64,000 bases of DNA from Mucilaginibacter corticis (GTDB taxonomy: Bacteria > Bacteroidota > Bacteroidia > Sphingobacteriales > Sphingobacteriaceae). The notes under the pieces were generated by a model. That model was given only the letters and a program-made list of their open reading frames with translations, made no database searches and was not told where the DNA came from. Both the position numbers and the translations under genes were made by a program. This document shows, one piece after another, positions 19,119 to 27,154 of the stretch (its first letter is position 1; each line of letters begins with the position of its first letter). Location: assembly GCF_007558865.1 (NCBI RefSeq), contig NZ_VLPK01000001.1:744001-808000 (forward strand), in the 5' to 3' direction.

Positions 19119-19469
19119 CTATTTTGCCGCTAACGGGTTTGGATAATTATCGCTCTGATCTTCGATCACATCATCCAGGCATTGAAAATCTTTTTCTATC
19201 AACAGGTATAATTCACCGTCTTTGCCATCAAATCCTACCCGGTCAGTTTGCGCCAGCTCGGCCAACTTAATAACCGGAATTGTTACTGTAATTATATTAT
19301 CTGCAAATAAAGCCGTCAAGCTATCCTGTTCTGCCGCTTCAAGCCTGTAAATTAATTGCCGGTTGCCAAAATTTGTACTATCCTGCAAATACTGATTTTT
19401 ATAAAATAAGTCTACATCCGTCTTAGTCAAACGATAGCGTACGAAATTGCCTTTGATCCTGATCTTCAT
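19119..19469 (-). CDS. small conserved-looking protein of unknown function near nitrate genes
   Basis: This 116-aa soluble protein has no signal peptide and no membrane segment. It is predicted mostly beta-strand with an acidic C-terminus. Its start MKIRIKGNFVRYRLTK and the central segment VTIPVIKLAEL look like a compact beta-domain. I do not recognise a characterised family. It begins 12 nt after the stop codon of the sirohaem methyltransferase gene, in the same direction, so the two are probably one transcript. That places it in the nitrate/nitrite assimilation regulon. A role in NirB or cofactor maturation is possible but speculative. Confidence 0.7.
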   Translation of the reverse strand: MKIRIKGNFVRYRLTKTDVDLFYKNQYLQDSTNFGNRQLIYRLEAAEQDSLTALFADNIITVTIPVIKLAELAQTDRVGFDGKDGELYLLIEKDFQCLDDVIEDQSDNYPNPLAAK

Positions 19470-19481
19470 AGTAAATTGCGT

Positions 19482-20210
19482 TTAAACAGATAGATTAGTT
19501 ACTCCGCCGATGATTATAATAGCCGGATGTTTTAATTGTTTGCTATCGGCCATAGCTACCAGGTCTTTTACCGCCCCTTTAACAGATTTTTGTTGAGGCA
19601 AAGATGCGTGCTGAATAATGGCCGCAGGCATATTGCCATGCCCGGCATCTAAATATGTAGCCGCTATGGATGCCAGTTGTTTCATCCCCATATATATAAC
19701 TACAGTAGCATTGCTTTGCATGGCCAGTTTTAGATCGGCCGATAATGAGCCGTCCTTTTTAGTACCGGTTACGGCCCATATGCCTTCGCTAATGGCACGA
19801 TGGGTTAGCGGTATATCTTCTAACCCCGAAGCCTGCATGCTGGTAATGCCGGGTATGTATTGGGTGTCAATACCTTGCTCGCGGGCAAATAGTATCTCTT
19901 CAAAGCCACGTCCGAAGATAAACGGATCACCACCCTTTAACCGGATAACGCTCCCCTTGACAAATGCGAAATGTTTGATCAGGTTATGGATCTCTTCTTG
20001 CGAAGTGTAAGCGCCATAAGGCTGTTTGCCTACGTAAATATGCTCGCAATCTGCTGGTGTAAGGTTTAGCAACTCTTTATTGGCCAGGTTATCGTACAAA
20101 ACTACTTTTGCTTCTTGCAAAAGGCGATATCCCCTTACTGTTATCAGGTCTGCACTGCCTGGCCCGGCACCTAAAAGATATAATATAGGTTTTTTTAAAC
20201 TATCTGACAT
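19482..20210 (-). CDS. cobA: uroporphyrinogen-III C-methyltransferase
   Basis: This 242-aa enzyme uses S-adenosylmethionine to convert uroporphyrinogen III to precorrin-2, the first step to sirohaem, the cofactor of nitrite reductase NirB encoded next door. Visible motifs are the N-terminal LGAGPGSADLITVRG, the SAM loop GGDPFIFGRG, and GITSMQASG. I take the ATG at 20210. A longer frame to 20243 begins with TTG and adds 11 non-conserved residues. It is a stand-alone methyltransferase without the CysG oxidase/chelatase half, so those steps must be encoded elsewhere. It is divergent from nirB and followed by the small unknown gene. Confidence 0.92.
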   Translation of the reverse strand: MSDSLKKPILYLLGAGPGSADLITVRGYRLLQEAKVVLYDNLANKELLNLTPADCEHIYVGKQPYGAYTSQEEIHNLIKHFAFVKGSVIRLKGGDPFIFGRGFEEILFAREQGIDTQYIPGITSMQASGLEDIPLTHRAISEGIWAVTGTKKDGSLSADLKLAMQSNATVVIYMGMKQLASIAATYLDAGHGNMPAAIIQHASLPQQKSVKGAVKDLVAMADSKQLKHPAIIIIGGVTNLSV

Positions 20211-20488
20211 TATTTTTAGTATATATTTAAAATATCTGTTCAAATAAGTGATTAAATAGATAAATTTTTAATTGATTTTAGATTTTTTACAAAAATTATA
20301 ATCATTAATGATGCAAATTATGTTTTTTAATCTATTATTATGTACTATTTAACAAAATATATGACCAATATAACAATAATTATTTGATTTTTCAGATTAA
20401 TTTATTTATAATTGCTATTGTAAATGCAATATAGGTCGCACTTTAATTGAATTTACTTAATAAAAACGCTTTAACAAACAAAAACGTC
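20211..20488. promoter_or_regulatory. AT-rich divergent promoter region of cobA and nirBD
   Basis: This gap is very AT-rich and contains no gene. It must carry promoters in both directions. A short inverted pair ATTGC/GCAAT (about 20411-20430) lies some 60 nt upstream of nirB. I found no good match to the FNR consensus TTGATnnnnATCAA and no clear TAnnTTTG box. Confidence 0.45.
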
Positions 20489-22981
20489 ATGATAAAACCT
20501 ACCATTATAGTAGTTGGCAATGGCATGGTTGGATACAAGTTTTGCGAAAAGCTTGTATCCAAATCGTCAGGGTTCAACATAATCGTATTTGGCGAGGAGC
20601 CACGCCAGGCTTATGATCGCGTACACTTGAGTGAATATTTTAATGGAAAATCGGCAGATGACCTGTCCATGTCAACCCGCGAGTGGTATGATGAGCAAGG
20701 TATTATGCTGCGCCTTGGTGATCCCGTACAGGAAATAAACCGCACCACAAAAACCGTTCATTCATTATTAGGTGTCAGCATACAATATGATTATTTGGTA
20801 CTGGCTACAGGTTCATCAGCGTTTGTTCCGGATATTCCCGGGATAGAGAAAGACGGCGTTTTTGTTTATCGCACTATAGAAGATCTGGAACTGATAAAAG
20901 CCTATGCCGCTAATGCCAAAACCGGCGCGGTAATGGGAGGTGGCCTATTGGGTCTTGAAGCCGCCAAGGCATTAATAGACCTGGGCATTGAAGATACACA
21001 CGTAATTGAATTTGCGCCGCGCTTAATGCCAAGGCAGATCGACTCGGCAGGCAGCGGTATGCTGCAATCAAAATTAAAAGAGCTTGGACTGAACGTGCAT
21101 TTAAATAAAAGCACATCATATATAGGCGGCACGCACAAAATAGACGCGCTGCATTTTAACGACGAAAGTTTATTGCCTGTCGACATGCTGGTTATATCAG
21201 CGGGCATCCGTCCGCGCGATGAAATAGCCAAACTTGCCGGCCTGCAGGTTGGCACACGCGGCGGCATTATGGTTAACGACAAAATGCAAACCAGCGACGA
21301 AAGTATTTTTGCCATTGGCGAATGCGCCTTATACGAAGGCATGATATACGGCCTTGTAGCGCCCGGCTATGAAATGGCCGATATTGTGGTATCGCAATTA
21401 ACCGGGGGCAGTAAACTGTTTTACCCCTATGACATGAGCACAAAGCTCAAACTAATAGGCGTTGATGTTGCCAGCTTTGGCGACGCGTTTATTACCGAGC
21501 CTGATTGCCGCACCATTGTTTTTGAGGATACCCACAAAGGTATTTACAAACGTATTAACATTACCATAGACGGCCAATACCTGTTGGGTGGCATTTTAAT
21601 TGGCGATGCGGATGCCTATAATATGCTACTGCAAACCGTTAATAACAAACTGGTATTGCCTCCTAACCCGGAAGACCTGATCTTAGGCTCAAGAGGCGGC
21701 GCAGAGAGCGAAGGCGCAGGCATCATGAGCCTGCCTGACGATGCACTGATCTGCTCATGCGAGGCGGTTAATAAGGCTACCATTTGTTCATCTGTTACTG
21801 ATTTAGGCATAACCGATATTAACGGCATAAAAAAATGCACTAAAGCCGGCACCGGTTGCGGGGGCTGCGTGCCGTTGGTAAAGGACCTAATAGCCGGCAC
21901 CATGAAAGCCAACGGGCAATATATTAAAAACGTATTATGCGAGCATTTTGAATACTCCCGCCAGGAGCTTTATGACTTGGTCAAAATCAATAATATAAAA
22001 AATTACGATCTGGTACTTGATCACTTTGGCCACGGCGATGGTTGCGAGGTGTGCAAACCTGCAGTGGCAAGTATACTGTCAAGCCTTTGGAACGATGTTA
22101 TTGTTAAACAAGATACTATCCAGGATAGTAATGATCGCTTTTTGGCGAATATTCAAAAGGGCGGCACATATTCTGTAGTGCCACGCATTCCGGGTGGCGA
22201 GATCACCCCGGATAAGCTGATTGTGATTGGGCAGGTGGCTAAGCAATACGGTTTATACACCAAAATTACCGGCGGCCAGCGGATAGATCTTTTCGGGGCG
22301 CATTTAAATGATCTGCCCGATATTTGGGAGCAACTTATTGAAGCCGGTTTTGAAAGTGGCCACGCTTATGGCAAGGCTTTGCGCACGGTAAAAAGCTGTG
22401 TCGGCAGTACCTGGTGCAGGTTTGGGTTGCATGACAGTGTATCGTTCGCTATTGAAATTGAGGATAGGTATAAAGGTATCCGTGCGCCGCATAAATTAAA
22501 GGGCGGTGTAAGCGGCTGCATCCGCGAATGCGCAGAGGCAAAATCAAAAGACTTTGGTGTTATTGCTACCGAAAAGGGCTGGAACCTATATGTATGCGGT
22601 AATGGCGGCTCAAAACCGCAGCATGCCGAGCTGTTCGCGACAGATATTGACAAAGAAACTTTGGTTAAATACCTGGACAGGTTCCTGATGTTTTATATTA
22701 AAACCGCCGAGCCATTATCGCGCACAGCTACATGGCTAAATAAAATGGATGGCGGATTAGCCTATTTAAAAAATGTGGTGATCAATGATAGTTTAGGCAT
22801 TTGCGGCCAATTGGAAGAAGAAATGCAGGCCTTGGTAAATACCTATCACTGCGAATGGAAGGAAGTTATTGAAGACCCCGCCCTGCGCAAACGCTTTACA
22901 CATTTTGTAAACGCGCCCGAAGAAAAAGACCCTTCAGTACAATTTGAACCGATGCGCGAGCAGGTAAAAGCAAAATGGTAA
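20489..22981 (+). CDS. nirB: NADH-dependent nitrite reductase large subunit
   Basis: This 830-aa enzyme reduces nitrite to ammonium in the cytoplasm. Domains in order are an FAD/NAD(P)H oxidoreductase (about 1-400, with VVGNGMVGYKF and GGGLLGLEAAKAL), a BFD-type [2Fe-2S] domain (CSCEAV and CGGC, about 410-460), a second short CxxC domain, and the sirohaem/[4Fe-4S] core. Sirohaem-cluster cysteines are in CVGSTWC and CIREC near residues 640-690. The ATG at 20489 is preferred over a TTG at 20447, which adds 14 residues with no family resemblance. Length is close to the 847 aa of the E. coli enzyme. nirD follows after 25 nt. Confidence 0.95.
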   Translation: MIKPTIIVVGNGMVGYKFCEKLVSKSSGFNIIVFGEEPRQAYDRVHLSEYFNGKSADDLSMSTREWYDEQGIMLRLGDPVQEINRTTKTVHSLLGVSIQYDYLVLATGSSAFVPDIPGIEKDGVFVYRTIEDLELIKAYAANAKTGAVMGGGLLGLEAAKALIDLGIEDTHVIEFAPRLMPRQIDSAGSGMLQSKLKELGLNVHLNKSTSYIGGTHKIDALHFNDESLLPVDMLVISAGIRPRDEIAKLAGLQVGTRGGIMVNDKMQTSDESIFAIGECALYEGMIYGLVAPGYEMADIVVSQLTGGSKLFYPYDMSTKLKLIGVDVASFGDAFITEPDCRTIVFEDTHKGIYKRINITIDGQYLLGGILIGDADAYNMLLQTVNNKLVLPPNPEDLILGSRGGAESEGAGIMSLPDDALICSCEAVNKATICSSVTDLGITDINGIKKCTKAGTGCGGCVPLVKDLIAGTMKANGQYIKNVLCEHFEYSRQELYDLVKINNIKNYDLVLDHFGHGDGCEVCKPAVASILSSLWNDVIVKQDTIQDSNDRFLANIQKGGTYSVVPRIPGGEITPDKLIVIGQVAKQYGLYTKITGGQRIDLFGAHLNDLPDIWEQLIEAGFESGHAYGKALRTVKSCVGSTWCRFGLHDSVSFAIEIEDRYKGIRAPHKLKGGVSGCIRECAEAKSKDFGVIATEKGWNLYVCGNGGSKPQHAELFATDIDKETLVKYLDRFLMFYIKTAEPLSRTATWLNKMDGGLAYLKNVVINDSLGICGQLEEEMQALVNTYHCEWKEVIEDPALRKRFTHFVNAPEEKDPSVQFEPMREQVKAKW

Positions 22982-23006
22982 CCTTATTATTTAAACAGAC
23001 AAACAC

Positions 23007-23351
23007 ATGGAAACATTAATAGATAACTGGGTACTGGCCTGCTACGTTGACGATGTGCCCGAAAACGGCGGCGCCTGCGTAAAGTTAGGCGATGAACAAA
23101 TTGCGGTTTTTAATTTTACGCGCCGGGGCGAGTGGTTTGCAACGCAAAATCTCTGCCCCCATAAACAACAAATGGTATTATCAAGAGGAATGATTGGCAG
23201 CACAGGCGAAAACTGTGAACCAAAAGTAGCCTGCCCGTTTCATAAAAACACCTTTTCGCTTTTAAGCGGACAGTGTTTAACTAATGAAGAATTGTCAATT
23301 AAAACGTATGGGATACGGGTTGAAAACGGAAAAGTATTTATAAGCATTTAA
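23007..23351 (+). CDS. nirD: nitrite reductase small subunit, Rieske type
   Basis: This 114-aa NirD-like subunit partners NirB. It retains a full Rieske [2Fe-2S] ligand set: Cys50-x-His52 in NLCPHK and Cys76-x-x-His79 in ACPFHKN. Many NirD proteins have lost these residues, so this one probably binds a cluster. Its stop codon overlaps that of the convergent Fnr-like gene within the sequence TTAA. Confidence 0.92.
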   Translation: METLIDNWVLACYVDDVPENGGACVKLGDEQIAVFNFTRRGEWFATQNLCPHKQQMVLSRGMIGSTGENCEPKVACPFHKNTFSLLSGQCLTNEELSIKTYGIRVENGKVFISI

Positions 23352-24040
23352 GCAGCGTCTTCTGTTAGCTTTGAAAGCTTCTCGAAGTTTGCTATCGAGA
23401 TCCTTTTGCCTGAAAGCACCAACAGATTTTCACTGATCAGTTCGTTAATAACCCGGAACACGGTTTCATAAGTAGCGCCCGAGAACGAGGCTAGATCCTG
23501 GCGGCTCAGTTCAATATTAATATAACCGTCGTCGGTTAGGCCAAATTGGTCTTTTAACATGATCAGCGCTTCGGCCACCCGCCCCTTTACCGGCATGTGC
23601 GCCACATTACGAGTTTTCCGTTCAGACACCCGCAGGTCATAAGCCAAGAACATTAAAAGCTTATAGGCAAAATCGGTGTTTACTTTTAGTGTTGTTTCAA
23701 AAAACTCCATATCCACGTAGCTTACAATACCCGCCTGGATAGCGGTGGCAGATATAGAATACACACCATCGCCACCTAAAGCGCGGTGGCCAAATACCAT
23801 TCCCTCGCTGGCAAAACGTAAAATAAGTTCTTTATCTGCACCCCAGCGTTTATGCACTTTTACAATTCCATTATTTACAAAGAAAATTCCCTTTACAGGA
23901 TCGCCTTCCTTGAAAATAATCTCTCCCTTTTTTACTTTGTAGTTCTTTTTATGTGCCAAAATTGCCGGAATCCACTCCTTAAGGCAGTTTTTGCACAAAA
24001 AACAGGTTTTCTCTTCGTCAATTATAGCTACTTTTTTCAT
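23348..24040 (-). CDS. Crp/Fnr-family regulator with N-terminal CxxCxxC motif
   Basis: This 230-aa regulator has a cyclic-nucleotide-binding-type sensor fold (about 35-150) and a C-terminal winged helix-turn-helix (about 165-215, recognition segment SRQDLASFSGATYETVFRVI). Near the N-terminus three cysteines form Cys13-x2-Cys16-x2-Cys19, and no other cysteine occurs in the protein. E. coli FNR uses four cysteines for its [4Fe-4S] cluster; a three-cysteine cluster with another ligand, or a redox or metal sensor, is possible here. It lies between the two nitrate/nitrite operons, convergent with nirBD and divergent from the porin-narK-nitrate reductase operon. It probably controls both in response to oxygen, nitric oxide or redox state. 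Confidence 0.88.
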   Translation of the reverse strand: MKKVAIIDEEKTCFLCKNCLKEWIPAILAHKKNYKVKKGEIIFKEGDPVKGIFFVNNGIVKVHKRWGADKELILRFASEGMVFGHRALGGDGVYSISATAIQAGIVSYVDMEFFETTLKVNTDFAYKLLMFLAYDLRVSERKTRNVAHMPVKGRVAEALIMLKDQFGLTDDGYINIELSRQDLASFSGATYETVFRVINELISENLLVLSGKRISIANFEKLSKLTEDAA

Positions 24041-24489
24041 TTGATCTAATAAAATCAGTTAATAACACAATATTACCCAATTTTATACTGATTTACATCA
24101 TGATATTTATAACATTTAGCACAATTAAGTAATTTTTTGATTGTATTTAATATAATAATTGATAAAATATAACAATTTAATGAAAAAATCAGCAGTTATT
24201 TTTTAGTAAAATCATATTAATCACATTTTATATCATCTTATATTTTAATATTTATCAATAAACTGAATAATCAATTATATAAATCATAAAAATCACTCAA
24301 AATTCAAAGTAAAAATCAAATATTACATTAAATTAAATATATTTATCCTAAACAAACAGCAACTAATTTGAAAAACAAAAAATATGGAGAAAAATAATTA
24401 AGAAAATATAAAAAAAGCCTTGCCGGGAGGTCGCATTCCCAAACAAGGCCAAGTAGTTTTATCGCTTTAACAACTCAAAAACTAATCAA
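24041..24489. promoter_or_regulatory. 449-nt AT-rich control region upstream of nitrate operon
   Basis: This is the most AT-rich long stretch of the window and carries no open frame worth calling. It separates the Fnr-like regulator from the nitrate uptake/reduction operon and must hold both promoters and operators. A single GC-rich hairpin lies near the porin start (listed separately). No convincing FNR box or TAnnTTTG box was found by eye. Confidence 0.5.
24410..24449 (-). terminator. minus-strand intrinsic terminator in the nitrate operon leader
   Basis: On the minus strand a two-part stem (GCCTTG with CAAGGC, inner GGGA with TCCC) is followed directly by seven U residues, the textbook form of an intrinsic terminator. 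It faces away from the porin gene, although no minus-strand gene ends there. It may insulate the Fnr-like gene from antisense transcription, end an unannotated small RNA, or, read on the plus strand, form a leader hairpin about 40 nt before the porin ATG. Confidence 0.6.
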
Positions 24490-25830
24490 ATGTATAAAAA
24501 TCAATTAAATCAACGTATAGTTGCGTTAATTCTATTGTTTTCGTCATGCTTTTTAACCAAAAAGTTAAATGCGCAAATAATAAGTGCGGCTTCCCCGCCA
24601 ACTTATGCCGATGCAAATACCAATAGAAAGACCAACCCCTCCTTATTAGATGAGACCACAACCGTAAAGCCTGCAGCAACAGACACCACCTGGAAACCCA
24701 TAAGACGTCTTTGGGGATACGCATTTGGCGATTTTTACTATAATGCCCATGCCGACGCCGGCAACCGGGGCGCAGAAACCAATTATAACGGTGTACCTAC
24801 CTACAGGAACGCGTTCCAGTTCAGGCGCATCTATTTAGGATATGACTATGATATTGACCGTAAGTTTTCTGTAGAGCTTATACTTGCGTCAGAGCCCAAT
24901 GCCAATACCGCCGTATCCGGCACCACGATTGTATCCAATGGCGATAACCTGGCCGACAACAAAATGGCCTTCTATATTAAAATAATAAACTTACGATGGA
25001 AGAACATCTTTAAGGGAACAGATTTTGTAATTGGCCAAATGTGGACCCCCGGCTGGCCCTTGTTAACCGAAAAAATATGGGGGTACCGCTTTATAGAAAA
25101 AACAGTTGCCGATGTTCACAGAAACAATCCTTATGATTTTGGCGCAGCTTTACAGGGAACCTTTGACCCGGCCACTAAAAACTTTGGATATAATGTAATG
25201 GTTGGTGATAATACCCAGGCCAGCTTACTATCTGCCGCGAATGCCAACACGGGCTTTTTTAAAGCATTTTATGGTGATGTGTATGCTAAATTCCTGGATC
25301 AAAAATTAATTTTCGACCTGTATGCAGATTACATGCAAACCGCAAGCAGTGCAGGAACCATTGGCCAGCAGGCCCGTAATATGGTTAAAGGATTTGCAGC
25401 ATACACTACGCCAAAAATCACTTTTGGCGTTGAGGCATATACACAGCAAATAAAAAATGGTGTAACCAATAAAACCGCCGCTTCTGTTGCAAATGCAACG
25501 GTGAACGCCATCTCGGTTTATACCCATGGCGCAATAACTAAGGATAAGCTTGGCTTTTTTGCCCGGTATGATGGCTACAATCCAGACAATAGCTTTAACG
25601 CGGCGGATATTTACACCATCAATACTAACCTACCGGCATATAGCCCATACACAAAAGAGCATTTTGTTACAGCCGGTTTAGATTTTACACCAAACAAAAG
25701 CGTGCATTTTGCACCCAACATCTGGTTCATACAATATAAGGATCAGCGCGATCCATCCACAACCGGTTACATACCTGATAGCCACGTATTAGTTTACAGG
25801 GCAACTTTCTTTTACACTTTTGGAAAATGA
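24490..25830 (+). CDS. outer-membrane porin-like beta-barrel, probably for nitrate
   Basis: This 446-aa protein has a signal peptide (about 1-28) and a beta-barrel pattern of alternating aromatic and polar residues, ending in the typical C-terminal aromatic strand ATFFYTFGK. Segments such as FQFRRIYLGYDYDI and KFSVELILASEP resemble phosphate-selective-porin or alginate-export-like barrels. I cannot assign a substrate from the sequence. Its stop overlaps an ATG in front of the nitrate transporter, so it is the first gene of the nitrate operon and a nitrate/nitrite channel is the simplest guess. Confidence 0.75.
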   Translation: MYKNQLNQRIVALILLFSSCFLTKKLNAQIISAASPPTYADANTNRKTNPSLLDETTTVKPAATDTTWKPIRRLWGYAFGDFYYNAHADAGNRGAETNYNGVPTYRNAFQFRRIYLGYDYDIDRKFSVELILASEPNANTAVSGTTIVSNGDNLADNKMAFYIKIINLRWKNIFKGTDFVIGQMWTPGWPLLTEKIWGYRFIEKTVADVHRNNPYDFGAALQGTFDPATKNFGYNVMVGDNTQASLLSAANANTGFFKAFYGDVYAKFLDQKLIFDLYADYMQTASSAGTIGQQARNMVKGFAAYTTPKITFGVEAYTQQIKNGVTNKTAASVANATVNAISVYTHGAITKDKLGFFARYDGYNPDNSFNAADIYTINTNLPAYSPYTKEHFVTAGLDFTPNKSVHFAPNIWFIQYKDQRDPSTTGYIPDSHVLVYRATFFYTFGK

Positions 25831-25847
25831 TCTTAAAGGAAAAAATC

Positions 25848-27143
25848 ATGAAAAATCAACTTACCAAACTCAACATATTTTCATTAAAAGGTGTGCAAAT
25901 GCGCACTTTCCATACCACCTGGCTTATGTTCTTTGTGTGCTTTTTCGGATGGTTTGGCCTGGCACCGCTGATGCCTACCATCCGTGCCGAACTGCACTTA
26001 ACGAAGGCTCAGGTTGGCAATACCATCATCGCCTCTGTAGCGGCAACTATTATAGCCCGACTGCTAATAGGCAAGCTTTGCGATACCTGGGGGCCGCGTA
26101 AAACCGCTATCAGGCTATTACTCATCGGCTCAATGCCAGTGTTCCTGGTGGGATTGGCACATGATTACACATCGTTCCTATTGTTTCGCCTCGCGATAGG
26201 TGTGATCGGGGCATCGTTTGTAATTACCCAGTTCCATACATCCATGATGTTTGCCCCTAACATTAAAGGCACGGCAAACGCGGTAACCGGCGGCTGGGGC
26301 AACCTGGGCGGCGGGGTAACCAATATGGTTATGCCTTTAATATTCGCGATCATAGTGGGCTTTGGCTATACCAAGGCCGAGGCCTGGCGCTATGCCATGA
26401 TCGTTCCTGGTGTAATGATGCTGATCATAGCGTTCTTGTATTTTAAATATACCAAAGACACCCCTGAAGGTAACTACGACGAGATAGGCTACACCAAAGC
26501 ACAAGCCACAAAAACAGACTGGTCGGTACTGGCCGACTGGCGTATCTTGGCACTCACCATGGCCTACGCTATGTGCTTTGGTATGGAACTGACTTTTGAT
26601 AACGTTGCATCATTACACTTTGTAGATACATTTCATCTTAACCAAAGCGCTGCCGGTTTCTGGGCAGGCGTATTTGGTTTTATGAATTTGTTTGCCCGTG
26701 CATTAGGCGGTATAGCATCAGACAAAGTGGGTAAAAAATTCGGCATGCGCGGTAAGGGCCTATTACTTGCCGGAGTATTATTATTAGAAGGATGTGGCTT
26801 GATATTGTTCGCGCAGGCAGGTTCATTGTTTATGGCCATTACCTGTATGTTAACCTTTGCGTTATTCTTAAAAATGTCAAATGGTGCTACGTACGGCATA
26901 GTGCCTTTTGTTAATGCAAAAAATGTGGGGCTGGTAAGCGGCATTGTTGGCGCAGGCGGTAATTTGGGCGGCATGCTGTTTGGTTTCCTGTTCAAATCAA
27001 CTTCTATTACCTACGTACAGGCTTTTACTTATATAGGTTATACAGTGATGGTGGTTTCAGTAATTGTGCTGATCACCCGTTTTCAGAAACAGCCTGCAGT
27101 TGATGAGAAATTAGAAAGCAGCAAACTGGCCGGGGCCTTATAA
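25848..27143 (+). CDS. narK: NarK/NasA-type nitrate/nitrite transporter
   Basis: This 431-aa major-facilitator protein has about twelve membrane helices and belongs to the nitrate/nitrite porter family. The nitrate signatures are seen in GWGNLGGGVTN (about residue 150) and GAGGNLGGMLFG (about 375), both glycine-rich family motifs. The ATG at 25848 is preceded by an AAAGGA Shine-Dalgarno-like sequence, which makes it a better start than the ATG at 25827 that overlaps the porin stop. It lies 11 nt before the nitrate reductase gene and supplies it with substrate. Confidence 0.93.
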   Translation: MKNQLTKLNIFSLKGVQMRTFHTTWLMFFVCFFGWFGLAPLMPTIRAELHLTKAQVGNTIIASVAATIIARLLIGKLCDTWGPRKTAIRLLLIGSMPVFLVGLAHDYTSFLLFRLAIGVIGASFVITQFHTSMMFAPNIKGTANAVTGGWGNLGGGVTNMVMPLIFAIIVGFGYTKAEAWRYAMIVPGVMMLIIAFLYFKYTKDTPEGNYDEIGYTKAQATKTDWSVLADWRILALTMAYAMCFGMELTFDNVASLHFVDTFHLNQSAAGFWAGVFGFMNLFARALGGIASDKVGKKFGMRGKGLLLAGVLLLEGCGLILFAQAGSLFMAITCMLTFALFLKMSNGATYGIVPFVNAKNVGLVSGIVGAGGNLGGMLFGFLFKSTSITYVQAFTYIGYTVMVVSVIVLITRFQKQPAVDEKLESSKLAGAL

Positions 27144-27154
27144 TCGGTTAAGAC

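Noticed and set aside
20902..21342. 146-codon minus-strand open frame inside nirB
   Set aside because: It is antisense to the conserved FAD domain of NirB, with no independent start or motif support.
20211..24489. FNR binding boxes (TTGATnnnnATCAA) in the nitrate island
   Set aside because: Several TTGAT-like half sites exist in the AT-rich gaps, but none forms a convincing full palindrome by eye.
24041..24489. A molybdenum-cofactor or other known riboswitch in the nitrate operon leader
   Set aside because: Only a single two-part hairpin is present, without the multi-helix pattern of known classes.
25820..26101. 93-codon plus-strand open frame at the porin/narK junction
   Set aside because: It overlaps narK in another frame, and narK has clear family motifs and a Shine-Dalgarno sequence.
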